Of a stretch of DNA of 64,000 nt, positions 17,042 to 25,566 are shown piece by piece (position 1 is the stretch's first letter; the number at the start of each line of letters is the position of its first letter). Source of the DNA: Phycisphaerales bacterium (GTDB taxonomy: Bacteria > Planctomycetota > Phycisphaerae > Phycisphaerales > UBA1924); NCBI GenBank assembly GCA_029260345.1, contig JAJDDK010000005.1, forward strand, positions 682,001 to 746,000, given 5' to 3'. The position numbers and the translations under genes are program-made. The notes beneath the pieces were generated by a model. It searched no databases. It was not told the origin of the DNA and was given only the letters and a program-made list of their open reading frames with translations.

Positions 17042-18628
17042 ATGCCAGGCCAAAACTCGCCACAATCGCGTTCGAATGAGTCCGCTGATCGGATCGGATC
17101 ACGCGCTGACGTGTCCCGGACGCTGAAGCAAATTGTCGTGATCGGGCTTCCCGAGACGGCGATTCCGGTGGCGGAGCAGATCGCGACGTCTCCCGGCCCG
17201 CCGATCGTGCGCGGCGTGGTGCTGCTCCGCGAGCTTATGCACAACGAGGCACCGGCCAATGATGGGCCGGGCGTCGTTCTGGGGTCGCTCAACGACCTGC
17301 CGCTGCTGCATGCCCGCTATGGCTTCGATGGCGCCCTGGTGACTCTGCCGAAGGCGATGGATCAGGCGATTCAGCAGGTTCGATCGCGGCTGACGGCGCT
17401 GGGGATCGCTTTTCGGTACCTGCCGCCCCTGTCGGATGCCGTGCAGGGCGTGAATCTGGGAGACGCGCCGGCGGCTCTGGATCTGGCGGCGCTCGTGGGT
17501 CGTGGATCGCGACCAATCAACTCCGCGCTGGTTCGTCGAGCGATCACGGGCAAGCGCGTCGTGGTGACGGGCGCCGGAGGGAGCATTGGCTCGGAACTGT
17601 GCCGCATCGCGGCGGCGTATGAGCCGGCGGAATTGCTCCTTATTGAGCGAACCGAGAACGCACTCTTCGAAATTGACCGTGAGATTGCCTCGCGATTCCC
17701 GAATCTCAGTCGCCGAGCTTTGCTTCACGATGTCGTCGAGGAACACGAGACGGCGGCGCTGTTCGAGCAATATCGACCTGAGGTCGTGTTCCACGCCGCG
17801 GCTCACAAGCACGTGCCGATGATGGAAGACCACCCGGCCCACGCGGTGAACAACAACGTATTTGGAACGAAGTCTGTCGCGGACGCCTCGCTGGCCGTCG
17901 GCGTTGAGCGTTTCGTGCTGATCTCGACGGACAAAGCGGTGAACCCGTCGTCCATCATGGGCGCGACCAAACGATTTGCTGAGTTGTACGTGCGATCGCT
18001 GAACGGACAGGGCGAAACGCGATTCTCGATGGTGCGCTTTGGGAATGTGCTGGGTTCATCCGGCAGCGTGCTGACCATCTGGTCCAAGCAGATCGCCGCG
18101 GGCCGGCCGGTGACGATCACCGATCCGCAAATGACGCGGTACTTCATGACGATTCCGGAAGCCGCGGCGCTGGTGATTCAGTCTGCGGGCATGAGTGAAT
18201 CTGAATACGGCGGCGCGGATGTCTTCGTGCTCGACATGGGTGATCCCGTTGCAATCGTTGATCTCGCGAAGCGGTTCATATCGGCGCACGGACTCACACC
18301 GGTGGTGGATGTTGAGCCGCGACAGGAACGACTGGCGCCGGGTCATTCGATCGTTTTCACCGGCGTGCGACCAGGCGAGAAGCTTCACGAAGAGCTGGCC
18401 CATGAGGCTGAGGAACTCGTCCCGACAGCGGTCGGCGGCGTGAATGCGTGGTCCGGGCCGCAATTGGACAAGAATGACGCAATCAATTTGATGGACGATC
18501 TCGGAGCCATTCGGAGGTCGCTGGACGCGACGGCGGTGGTCTCGACGATCCGAAATTGGACGCCAACCCTTCAAGAAAGGGTGGTTCAGCCCGCTGCGAA
18601 GACCGGGGTTGTTGTAGGCGCCGCTTGA
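17042..18628 (+). CDS. CapD/EpsC-type nucleotide-sugar epimerase/dehydratase, soluble form
   Basis: About 528 residues if ATG 17042 is the start; 16874 and 16970 are in-frame alternatives, but the first overlaps divergent ftsK. The N-terminal ~165 residues contain a Rossmann-like CoA-binding-type region (QIVVIGLPETAIPVAEQ) but lack the four membrane helices of full-length WbpM/CapD proteins. The catalytic domain starts at RRAITGKRVVVTGAGGSIG, with LLIERTENALFEID, AAHKHVPMMEDHP, and the SMK/ATK-type triad ISTDKAVNPSSIMGATKR. It converts UDP-GlcNAc-type sugars to 4-keto or 5-epimer products for surface polysaccharides. Short C-terminal tail SVPAAKTGVVVG-like. Start uncertain; family assignment firm. 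Confidence 0.9.
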   Translation: MPGQNSPQSRSNESADRIGSRADVSRTLKQIVVIGLPETAIPVAEQIATSPGPPIVRGVVLLRELMHNEAPANDGPGVVLGSLNDLPLLHARYGFDGALVTLPKAMDQAIQQVRSRLTALGIAFRYLPPLSDAVQGVNLGDAPAALDLAALVGRGSRPINSALVRRAITGKRVVVTGAGGSIGSELCRIAAAYEPAELLLIERTENALFEIDREIASRFPNLSRRALLHDVVEEHETAALFEQYRPEVVFHAAAHKHVPMMEDHPAHAVNNNVFGTKSVADASLAVGVERFVLISTDKAVNPSSIMGATKRFAELYVRSLNGQGETRFSMVRFGNVLGSSGSVLTIWSKQIAAGRPVTITDPQMTRYFMTIPEAAALVIQSAGMSESEYGGADVFVLDMGDPVAIVDLAKRFISAHGLTPVVDVEPRQERLAPGHSIVFTGVRPGEKLHEELAHEAEELVPTAVGGVNAWSGPQLDKNDAINLMDDLGAIRRSLDATAVVSTIRNWTPTLQERVVQPAAKTGVVVGAA

Positions 18629-18756
18629 TTTTTCCTAAGATCTGGTGAGAGAATCCGACCAATGTAAGGGCGGCGTGAAGACAATCGCCCGCCCGAACAC
18701 GATTCGACAACCCCTCCTCTCTCTCCAAACTCATCCCGGCTCATGCGAGTCGCATC

Positions 18757-19128
18757 ATGAAAACAAACGCATCGCAAACAATCCTGGCGGAGACGGTTCG
18801 CACGCGCGACGAAGCCCGACGCGTGCTCGAACAGCTTCATCAGGACAAGGCGGTTCTTGAATCCCGTATGACCAGCCACCGGTCGGAGGATGCCATGCGC
18901 ATCGTCACGGGTCGGATGGCAATCGAGAATGCGATCGAGTCGTCGAGGCGACTTATCGATCGACTCGACAAGACGCTGGCTCGGGCCGGCGGCGGGCTCG
19001 CAGTGGCGGACATTGACGGCGCGGGCGCTCTGCGTCACCGTGACGATCATGAAGACGCTCTCCGAGTCGAAACCGTCCAAGCCGCGCTCGACCGGCTCAA
19101 GCCCGCTCGTTCAGTTCCGACGGCTTGA
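18757..19128 (+). CDS. Small helical protein of unknown function
   Basis: 123 residues, mostly amphipathic helix with many Arg/Glu/Ala ([23 protein letters not shown], split here as [16 protein letters not shown] and AVLESRM) so probably coiled coil. No family recognised. It overlaps the start of dut by 80 bases in another frame, which is long for a bacterial overlap; either dut is co-translated from inside it or one of the two starts is wrong. ATG 18757 has only a weak purine-rich site upstream. Sequence 18629-18756 before it shows no gene. Confidence 0.5.
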   Translation: MKTNASQTILAETVRTRDEARRVLEQLHQDKAVLESRMTSHRSEDAMRIVTGRMAIENAIESSRRLIDRLDKTLARAGGGLAVADIDGAGALRHRDDHEDALRVETVQAALDRLKPARSVPTA

Positions 19129-19543
19129 TCCGCGCGCGACGCTCCCTTCGTATCAATCTGAGCACGCCGCGGGCATGGATCTCGCGGCTTGTTTACGTGA
19201 TGGCGAAACGGTCACGCTCGCGCCGGGCGACATCGCGCTGATTCCGTGCGGCTTTGCGATGGCGTTCCCGGATGGCTTTGAGGCACAGGTGCGGCCGCGG
19301 TCTGGGCTGTCTGTGAAGCATGGGATTTCCATGCCCAACGCGCCGGGGACCATTGACGCGGACTATCGCGGCGAAGTGAAAGTGCCTCTGATCAACCTTG
19401 GGCGTGAGGCATTCACCGTTGAGCATGGGATGCGGATTGCGCAGATGGTGATCGCGCCAGTGGCCCGGGCGGAGATCGTCGAAGTGGAAGAGCTGGACGA
19501 GACGGTCCGGGGTAGCGGCGGATTTGGCTCCACTGGCGTGTGA
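19049..19543 (+). CDS. dut: dUTP diphosphatase
   Basis: 164 residues from ATG 19049. All five trimeric dUTPase motifs are present in order: [38 protein letters not shown] (with the catalytic Asp in motif 3), RIAQMVIAP, and the C-terminal arm [10 protein letters not shown] that closes over the active site. The enzyme hydrolyses dUTP to dUMP and pyrophosphate, keeping uracil out of DNA. About twenty residues precede the first conserved strand, slightly more than usual. It overlaps the upstream small gene by 80 bases. Confidence 0.96.
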   Translation: MKTLSESKPSKPRSTGSSPLVQFRRLDPRATLPSYQSEHAAGMDLAACLRDGETVTLAPGDIALIPCGFAMAFPDGFEAQVRPRSGLSVKHGISMPNAPGTIDADYRGEVKVPLINLGREAFTVEHGMRIAQMVIAPVARAEIVEVEELDETVRGSGGFGSTGV

Positions 19544-19662
19544 ATGACACCAGAGCCAGTGGGACGAGCGTCTCGCCCGTCCATTGCGTTTCGCTGAAAA
19601 AAGACGCCGTGTCTGAGCGAAGCGAAGGCACGGATCGTTGTGCGTATTCGGCGCAGAACGCA

Positions 19663-19702
19663 TCCGGATCTTCGTTCACTGCGCTCGCTCAGATCCGGCG
19701 TC
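19663..19702. repeat. Palindromic intergenic repeat
   Basis: CCGGATCT ... AGATCCGG separated by ~20 bases containing a CTGCGCTCGCTC core, within the 223-base convergent gap after dut. An adjacent TGGGACGAGCGTCTCGCCC (19560) is also palindromic. They resemble REP-type elements; nothing else is seen in the gap. Confidence 0.5.
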
Positions 19703-19766
19703 TTTGCGCCGGCGCCAGGATTCAACACGTGATGTGCGAATGAAGCGAACTCTCTCGATGGGGCAT

Positions 19767-20090
19767 CTAATCGGAGTCGCTTCGCCCGGGATCAATCTCC
19801 CGCAAATATGCCCACGAAAAAATGCCAGTGTGGTGCCCATCAGAAAACGTGATTCGAACGGCGTAGTTGCCGACGAGTTCCGCATTCGTCGCCGTGAGCG
19901 GCCCGGTGGGCGATCCGCCGCTTGGTAGCACCGTCAGCGGGTTGCGCTTCATTTCCTTGCGCAGCTCGCGCTGCTCGGCGGAAGGGGACAAGCGGCGCAA
20001 CAGCGCGACGGGGTAGAAACTGGTCACACCGTCGTCCCATTCAATGGTGAGGCCTTTCTCGCGATCAAGATCGATGTTGCGCGGCTGCAC
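19767..20090 (-). CDS. DUF971 family protein; start possibly rewritten by a REP element
   Basis: The conserved part, from VQPRNIDLDREKGLTIEWDDG to the end (107 residues), matches the DUF971 fold also found as the N-terminal domain of gamma-butyrobetaine hydroxylase: WDDGVTSFYPVALLRRLSPSA, PVGNYAV-like LVGNYAVRITFSDGHHTG and FSWAYLREID. The family is linked in literature to Fe-S or NBP35-type proteins, but function is not settled. No ATG exists near the expected start. I use GTG 20090; the open frame continues upstream through the REP copy at 20152-20293 to an ATG at 20300, so a longer, partly repeat-encoded protein of 177 residues is possible. Confidence 0.75.
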   Translation of the reverse strand: MQPRNIDLDREKGLTIEWDDGVTSFYPVALLRRLSPSAEQRELRKEMKRNPLTVLPSGGSPTGPLTATNAELVGNYAVRITFSDGHHTGIFSWAYLREIDPGRSDSD

Positions 20091-20151
20091 GAATGAATCG
20101 TAGGGAATTGGGAACTGTTGTTGTAATTCTTGCCGGAGTTCGAATCGTGCA

Positions 20152-20293
20152 ATGCCCCAAAGGGGCAACCGATTATTGCCACGAGTGGAGCGATGCGAAA
20201 CGCGTGGAAAGCCTCCGCTCTTGAAGAAAGCCCCGAAGGGGCGATGGAATGTTGGCGGATGAGGTCGTATTTCCATCGCCCCCATTGGGGCGT
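20152..20293. repeat. REP element, solo copy
   Basis: Same parts as the RAYT-flanking copies: GCCCC-AAA-GGGGC, then GCCACGAGT ... ACGCGTGG around GGAGCGATGCGAA, then GCCCC-GAA-GGGGC and GCCCC-CATT-GGGGC. No transposase is nearby, so it is a non-autonomous copy about 18 kb from the RAYT gene. It covers the upstream region of the DUF971 gene. Confidence 0.8.
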
Positions 20294-20350
20294 TCAACAT
20301 GATCCATCGCGCCTCCTCAGCGCCTCACACTTCCCGGATACCATGCCCTC

Positions 20351-21514
20351 ATGCTGCTACTCACCCCCGGCCCGACTCCAGTTCCGCAAAGTGTCTTGGA
20401 TGCGGTGTCGCGCCCCGTGGCGCCGCACCGGACGCCGGAGTTCGAGGCGCTCTACGCCCAATGTCAGGACGGCCTGCAACGCCTGTTTTGCACGCGCGGC
20501 CCAGTTCTGACGCTGGCGACCTCCGGCACCGGCGCGATGGAAGCCGCGATCTGGTCGCTCGCCGCCGAAGGCGCGTCAATCGTCGTCGGCGCCAATGGAA
20601 AATTCAGCGAGCGGTGGGAGTCCACATGCGGGCGATTCGTCGACGCATTCGGCGGCTCGGTCCTGGGGCTGGCCAAGGAATGGGGCGAAGCGGTCACGGT
20701 CGATGATGTTTCCGAAGCGCTGGACGCCGCCAACGACGTGCGGCTCGTTGTACTGACCCACTGCGAAACCAGCACCGCGACAATCAGCGACCTCGCCGCA
20801 ATCGCAAAGCTCGTGCGTAAGCGGGCGCCCGAGGCGTACATCGTGGTGGACGGCATCACGACGGTCGGGGCCGTTGATGTTGACATGGATGAGTGGGGGC
20901 TCGACGCCGTCGTCTGCGCCTCGCAGAAGGCGCTCGGCTTGCCGCCGGGCCTTGGCTTTGTCGCGCTGAGCGACCGAGCCGCGAAGTACGTGCGCGCCCG
21001 TGAAGAGACGTCGATCCCGATGTATCTGGATCTCAGCGCCTACATGCATGCGCACATTGCGGGCACAACGCCGTTCACGCCGGCGATCAATCTCCACTTT
21101 GGTCTCGCCGAGTCGTTGCGTCTCATTGATGAAGACGGCGGCGTGACCACGCGCTGGCAGCGCACTCGACGGTTCGCGGACGCCGCCCGGCGCGCCTTCG
21201 TCGCAATGGGCCTTGAAATCGCATCACAGGCGCCGAGCAACTCCGTCACGGCCGTGCGCGTGCCGGATTCGAAAGCCAACGATCTCCGCGCGTGGTGCCA
21301 TCAGGAACGAGCCGTGGTGTTTGCCGGTGGGCAAGGCCCGTGGGCGGGCGAAGTGTTTCGCATGTCGCATATGGGATTCATTGGCGCCGAGGAAACAATC
21401 ACGGGCGTCGAAGCGATTGGCGCCGCGCTCACCGCAGTGTGCCCCGGACAATTCACTCCGGACGCCGGTGTTGATGTCATTCGTGAGAAACTGATTCATG
21501 AGGCGGCGCGATGA
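20351..21514 (+). CDS. Class V aminotransferase (serine/alanine-glyoxylate type)
   Basis: 387 residues starting MLLLTPGPTPVP, the standard N-terminus of the alanine-glyoxylate/serine-pyruvate aminotransferase group. ATSGTGAMEAA binds PLP phosphate, VVDGITTVGAVDVDMDEWGLD supplies the aspartate that contacts the PLP nitrogen (VDGITTVGAVD), and SQKALGLPPGLGF carries the Schiff-base lysine. MSHMGFIG near the end is the usual substrate-side motif. It likely moves an amino group between serine or alanine and glyoxylate. The downstream glycerate kinase, two genes on in the same run, supports a serine to hydroxypyruvate to glycerate route. Overlaps pyrF by four bases. Confidence 0.92.
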   Translation: MLLLTPGPTPVPQSVLDAVSRPVAPHRTPEFEALYAQCQDGLQRLFCTRGPVLTLATSGTGAMEAAIWSLAAEGASIVVGANGKFSERWESTCGRFVDAFGGSVLGLAKEWGEAVTVDDVSEALDAANDVRLVVLTHCETSTATISDLAAIAKLVRKRAPEAYIVVDGITTVGAVDVDMDEWGLDAVVCASQKALGLPPGLGFVALSDRAAKYVRAREETSIPMYLDLSAYMHAHIAGTTPFTPAINLHFGLAESLRLIDEDGGVTTRWQRTRRFADAARRAFVAMGLEIASQAPSNSVTAVRVPDSKANDLRAWCHQERAVVFAGGQGPWAGEVFRMSHMGFIGAEETITGVEAIGAALTAVCPGQFTPDAGVDVIREKLIHEAAR

Positions 21515-22398
21515 AGGATGAATCGCCACGCCATTTTGCGGATCGGCTCTACGCCGCGATGGATCGCGCCGGCTCGGCGGCGTGCGTCGGGCTGGACCCT
21601 GTCCTGCATCGTTTGCCGGAGTCGATGCGCTCAGCGCAACTCGACCCGGTCGAATCCATTGAAGCGTTCAGTCGCGGCGTGATCGGCGCCCTCGAAGGGC
21701 AAATCGGCGTCGTGAAGGTGCAATCGGCGTGTTTCGAGCGCTATGGCGCCGCAGGCGTCGCCGCGATGGAGCGCGTCATCAAACGGGCGCACGAGCACGG
21801 GTGCGTCGTCATCCTCGACGCCAAGCGCGGCGACATCGGCGTTTCAGCCGAGCATTACGCCGCATTTGCGTTTGAGGCGCTCAAAGCTGATGCGCTGACG
21901 GTCAATGCGTCCCTCGGCGCCGACACGATCGAACCGTATCTGGCATCGAATTACGCCGATCGCGGCATCTTTGTGCTCGTGCGCACGAGCAACCCGGGCA
22001 GTGACGAAATGCAATCGCAGGTGCTTATCGACGGACGGAGCGTCGCTGAGATGATGGCGGACGTCGTTGTCGAAGCCGGAAAGTCGCGCATCGGCGGGTG
22101 TGGTTTTTCGAATGTGGGCGCGGTTGTCGCCGCGACCAAGCCGCAGGACGCCAAGGCGCTGCGCAAGAGAATGCCTCGAAATAACTTTCTGATTCCCGGT
22201 TACGGCGCTCAGGGCGGCACGGTAGAAACGGTTCGCGAATTGTTCCGCGATGACGGTCGCGGCGCCATCGTGACCGCGAGCCGTAGCGTGATTTATGCAT
22301 TTGAAAATGATGAAACGACCGAGTGGCGCGCCGCCATCCGCAAAGCAGCGGGGGAGTTCGGGCGCGAAATCGCACACCTGACGAGCGCCGGCGCCTGA
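21511..22398 (+). CDS. pyrF: Orotidine 5'-phosphate decarboxylase, type 2
   Basis: 295 residues, ATGA overlap with the aminotransferase. The catalytic motif VILDAKRGDIG holds the Asp-Lys-Asp charge network; VGLDP near residue 23, LTVNASLGADTIEPYL, FVLVRTSNPGS and LIPGYGAQGG are the type 2 (long, ~280 residue) OMP decarboxylase landmarks. It makes UMP in the last step of pyrimidine synthesis. The overlap places it in one transcript with the aminotransferase and glycerate kinase, a pairing with no obvious metabolic logic. Confidence 0.96.
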   Translation: MKDESPRHFADRLYAAMDRAGSAACVGLDPVLHRLPESMRSAQLDPVESIEAFSRGVIGALEGQIGVVKVQSACFERYGAAGVAAMERVIKRAHEHGCVVILDAKRGDIGVSAEHYAAFAFEALKADALTVNASLGADTIEPYLASNYADRGIFVLVRTSNPGSDEMQSQVLIDGRSVAEMMADVVVEAGKSRIGGCGFSNVGAVVAATKPQDAKALRKRMPRNNFLIPGYGAQGGTVETVRELFRDDGRGAIVTASRSVIYAFENDETTEWRAAIRKAAGEFGREIAHLTSAGA

Positions 22399-22403
22399 TC
22401 GCC

Positions 22404-23720
22404 ATGGCGTTCCGTGTTCTGCTCGCGCCCGACAGTTTCAAGGAATGCATGAGCGCGGTGGACGCCGCCGATGCGATGGAGCGCGGCGCCAGTGCCGCAG
22501 CGGCGCAGTACGGACGAAAGATTCGAATCGACCTCTGCCCAATCAGCGATGGCGGCGAAGGTTTCGCCGAAGCGATCATGATCGCGACGCACGGTCGGCG
22601 CATCGAACGTGAAGTGCACGGGCCGACCGGGCAGCTCATTCGATCCGGCTTTGTCCAGTGCGGCATGAAGGTTCAGACGCAGTCCTTGACTGATCGATTC
22701 ATGTCGGAGCGGCTCGGCGAGCTTGCATTGTCGTGGCTGACGCCATGGCCGTCGCTCCCTGGTTCAATGTTTCGAACGTCCCGTGTCGCTGTGATCGAGA
22801 GCGCCGATGCGGTTGGGCTGGCGCTTGTGCCGCCACACTTGCGGGATCCGGAGCAACTCACGTCGTACGGCGTTGGCGAACTCATCGGCGCGGCGCTGGA
22901 GGCGCGGGCTGAGGTGATCATCGTCGGTTTGGGTGGTTCTGCGACGTGCGACGGCGGGATGGGGATGGCGCGAGCGCTGGGCGTCGGGTTTGAGCGTGTG
23001 GATGATGCGCCGCGCGATGAATATGCGACCGGCGAACGATCGGCCCGAACGCATCGGCTCATCGGCGCGCAGGATTTGTCTCGCATTCGCTCGATTGACA
23101 TGGGGAACGTTCATGAATTGCTCGCGTTTGCAACGATGATCGTCGCGTTCGACGTGGACAACCCATTGTGCGGGCCGGACGGCGCCGCGCATGTATACGG
23201 GCCGCAAAAAGGCGCCACGCCCGAGCAGGTGAAGCGTCTGGACGAAGGCTTGCATCATCTGGCGCGCAAATGCGCGGATGCAGGAATCATGGCGGACCCC
23301 GATGCGCCGGGGGCAGGCGCCGCAGGCGGGTTGGGATTCGGGCTTGCGGCGTTCTGCAAGGCAAGACCCCGCAGCGGCGCAGAGATTGTTTTGGAAGTCA
23401 CGCGCTTCAAAAAGCGAGCACGCAAGGCGAGCCTGGTGTTGACCGGCGAAGGCCGATTTGATGAGCAGTCGCTGCATGGCAAAGCGTGCATGCGAGCGGC
23501 GCACGCCGCAGCGGATGTCGGCACGCGCGTCATGGCGCTGGTCGGCGCGGTCAGCGCCGGGACGGATCAGGCGCTCGCGTCGCATGGCGGGCCGCTGGAA
23601 AAGATCATCCCGATCGCGCCGTCAGGAATGGCGCCCGCGGAGGCCATCCGCCGCGGCCCGGAGTTCCTCGAACAGGCGACACGGAAAGTGATCGAAGAAG
23701 AATTGATGCGGGTGGGGTGA
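22404..23720 (+). CDS. glxK: Glycerate kinase (GarK/GlxK family)
   Basis: 438 residues from ATG 22404, five bases after pyrF; the frame from 22323 lies inside pyrF. Family landmarks: LLAPDSFKECMSA at the N-terminus, CPISDGGEGFAEA, the long VIIVGLGGSATCDGGMGMARALG glycine loop (VGLGGSATCDGGMG), NPLCGPDGAAHVYGPQKGA, and LTGEGRFDEQSLHGKA. It phosphorylates D-glycerate to 2- or 3-phosphoglycerate. With the upstream class V aminotransferase it would bring serine or glyoxylate carbon into glycolysis. The length is about 60 residues above E. coli GarK, due to an insertion around residues 85-120. Confidence 0.94.
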   Translation: MAFRVLLAPDSFKECMSAVDAADAMERGASAAAAQYGRKIRIDLCPISDGGEGFAEAIMIATHGRRIEREVHGPTGQLIRSGFVQCGMKVQTQSLTDRFMSERLGELALSWLTPWPSLPGSMFRTSRVAVIESADAVGLALVPPHLRDPEQLTSYGVGELIGAALEARAEVIIVGLGGSATCDGGMGMARALGVGFERVDDAPRDEYATGERSARTHRLIGAQDLSRIRSIDMGNVHELLAFATMIVAFDVDNPLCGPDGAAHVYGPQKGATPEQVKRLDEGLHHLARKCADAGIMADPDAPGAGAAGGLGFGLAAFCKARPRSGAEIVLEVTRFKKRARKASLVLTGEGRFDEQSLHGKACMRAAHAAADVGTRVMALVGAVSAGTDQALASHGGPLEKIIPIAPSGMAPAEAIRRGPEFLEQATRKVIEEELMRVG

Positions 23721-23740
23721 TACAAGTTGGCGATGGATTT

Positions 23741-23892
23741 CCCTCCTCCCCCGCCCCGCGGGGGAGGACTGAGGAGGGGGCTTCTCTTTCTACTTCCTCT
23801 TCGCGCCTCGAACGTCAACAGCGCGAGGAGGCTTGTAGGAGGGAGTAGTTCAATAGCCCTCCCCCTACCCCCTCCCGCAAGGCGGGAGGGGA
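23741..23892. repeat. Paired palindromic repeat (variant BIME)
   Basis: A CCTCCCCC-GCCCCGC-GGGGGAGG hairpin and a CCCTCCC-GCAAGGC-GGGAGGG hairpin flank ~100 bases that include ACTTCCTCTTCGCGCCTCG, a loop sequence also seen near 25742-25760. This fills the 209-base gap before nuoI. Confidence 0.7.
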
Positions 23893-23929
23893 GGCCGAAC
23901 GAGCTTCAAATCGACTATCCTGTCGCCCT

Positions 23930-24475
23930 ATGGCCATCCGCGACGAAGACATCGTTTCCATCGAGGCCCCGCCGCTCAACGCGATGGAGAACCTCTACAT
24001 CCCCGAGATCGTCAAGGGCTTCGGCATCACGCTGCGGCACCTCGCGACCTCGTGGAACAAGGGCAAGACGACCCGCGCCCTCGAATACCCCGAAGAACGC
24101 CGCGAAAACATCCCTGTCGAAAAGGGCGGGCAATACGCCCCCAACTTCCGCGGCGTGCACCGGCTGAATCGCGACGCCGCCGGCCGTGTGAAGTGCGTCG
24201 CCTGCATGATGTGCCCGACGATCTGCCCGGCCAACTGCATCCACATCACCGCGGCGGACTCGCCGTGGGACGATCGCGAAAAGTACCCCAAGAAGTTTGA
24301 GATCGACGAACTCCGCTGCATCTTCTGCGGCATGTGCGAAGAAGCCTGCCCCGTCGACGCCATCGAACTCACGCCGGAGTACGACATCACCGGCCTGTCG
24401 CGCCAGGAAATGATCTTCGACAAGGAGAAACTCCTGTCGATCTACGACGCGACGATTGAGAAGAAGCCGATGTGA
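23930..24475 (+). CDS. nuoI: NADH-quinone oxidoreductase subunit I
   Basis: 181 residues. Two ferredoxin-type 4Fe-4S motifs are intact: CVACMMCPTICPANCI and CIFCGMCEEACPVDAI, which carry clusters N6a and N6b between NuoG/NuoB and the quinone site. The C-terminal extension ends in YDATIEKKPM. N-terminal amphipathic part (EIVKGFGITLRHLATSW) fits membrane docking. No other nuo gene lies in the window, so complex I genes are either scattered or this is a second copy. Its stop overlaps the next start (TGATG). Confidence 0.96.
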   Translation: MAIRDEDIVSIEAPPLNAMENLYIPEIVKGFGITLRHLATSWNKGKTTRALEYPEERRENIPVEKGGQYAPNFRGVHRLNRDAAGRVKCVACMMCPTICPANCIHITAADSPWDDREKYPKKFEIDELRCIFCGMCEEACPVDAIELTPEYDITGLSRQEMIFDKEKLLSIYDATIEKKPM

Positions 24476-25113
24476 TGGGTTCATCGGTTGCCTATGAGCG
24501 ATTGATTGCGACCATCAAGAAATTCGCAAGAGAATGCGCATCTCAAACCAGTCATGAAAAGGCATTTCAAGCATGGCTTGCGCATTTCTTGATGCTTGAG
24601 TATGGATTTCGACATGTCCACACCGAGATCCACATCTTGTGCGAAACTCTACGCACGCAAGTCCCTATCGCGCCATGCGGTGATGGCGAGGATGTGCTTT
24701 CTCGGAAAGCAGTCAATATTGATATTAGTCTGACGAATGGCGCAAACCTAGACACCAGGAAGCACACAACACGAAGTCAGAAGCTACGGAACCCTGCAGA
24801 ATTTCTCGCAGAGTTTGCGGCGATGATCGAATTAAAAATGCTAACCAATAAATCGGGTTCTAGAAGTGATCCATTCGTGGAAATTCGAAAAGACTTAGAG
24901 CGATTGGCAATTCTAGGGCAAATCAGTCCCAATCTTGAACTTGTTCAAGTCATTGTTGAGACCATCGACGACGATCATAGGCTCGTGTGTACTGGGAGTC
25001 GGATCGAAGAAATGTATGCACAAGTTCGAAGGTGGGGAACTGGCATTCGGCTGCCGTATATTGTCGTTTGTCGCAAGAATGGCGAATCCTCTGTCTTCCA
25101 AGGCGATGTTTGA
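24475..25113 (+). CDS. Orphan protein, possible PD-(D/E)xK nuclease fold
   Basis: 212 residues from ATG 24475, overlapping the nuoI stop. No family recognised. The base composition is visibly richer in A and T than nuoI and the VOC gene on either side (many AAA, ATT, GAA codons), which suggests recent acquisition. Two segments, AVNIDISLTN near residue 83 and EFAAMIELKML near residue 120, give a D...ExK spacing like the restriction-endonuclease fold; this is pattern matching only. HEKAFQAWLAHFLMLEYGF near the start resembles the helix that opens several such nucleases. Confidence 0.6.
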   Translation: MGSSVAYERLIATIKKFARECASQTSHEKAFQAWLAHFLMLEYGFRHVHTEIHILCETLRTQVPIAPCGDGEDVLSRKAVNIDISLTNGANLDTRKHTTRSQKLRNPAEFLAEFAAMIELKMLTNKSGSRSDPFVEIRKDLERLAILGQISPNLELVQVIVETIDDDHRLVCTGSRIEEMYAQVRRWGTGIRLPYIVVCRKNGESSVFQGDV

Positions 25114-25478
25114 TGCATATGCACTCAATCATCCTCCGCGTCGCCGACCTCACCCGCTCCGCCTCGTTCTACCGCAACACACTCCGCCTCACGATTGACC
25201 GCGAAATCCCCCGCTTCGCGTTCTTCAAAACCGGCGCCGTCACCATCGGCCTGAACCAAGTCGCGCCCGACAAAGCCGGCGCCGGCACATGCCTGACGGA
25301 GATCGTCTTCAACGTCGACGACATCCACGCCGAGCATGCGCGCCTCACCGCGGCGGGCGTCGAATTCCTCATGCCGCCGACGCATGTTTCCAGCGACGAT
25401 ACGCACGACCTCTACGCCGCAGCGTTCCGCGATCCGGACGGCCACCTGTTGTCCATTGCAAGCCGCGTAGCAAAGTAA
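25113..25478 (+). CDS. VOC (glyoxalase/bleomycin resistance) family protein
   Basis: 121 residues from ATG 25113, TGATG overlap with the orphan gene. One full vicinal-oxygen-chelate unit pair: MHSIILRVADLTRSASFYRN, TEIVFNVDDIHAEHARLTAAG and FRDPDGHLLSIAS. The usual metal ligands are His near residue 4 and Glu near 50, and the terminal Asp-Pro-Asp-Gly-His turn is intact. Members bind or modify small thiol or dioxygenase substrates; the substrate cannot be assigned. Confidence 0.9.
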   Translation: MHMHSIILRVADLTRSASFYRNTLRLTIDREIPRFAFFKTGAVTIGLNQVAPDKAGAGTCLTEIVFNVDDIHAEHARLTAAGVEFLMPPTHVSSDDTHDLYAAAFRDPDGHLLSIASRVAK

Positions 25479-25566
25479 TCAGAGCCCCAAGCGCAAGCGC
25501 GGGGTCGCTGTTGCCTGCGTCGGAGCGATCGCGCCGGACTGAATAGTCCCGCCGGACGACGGGCGT

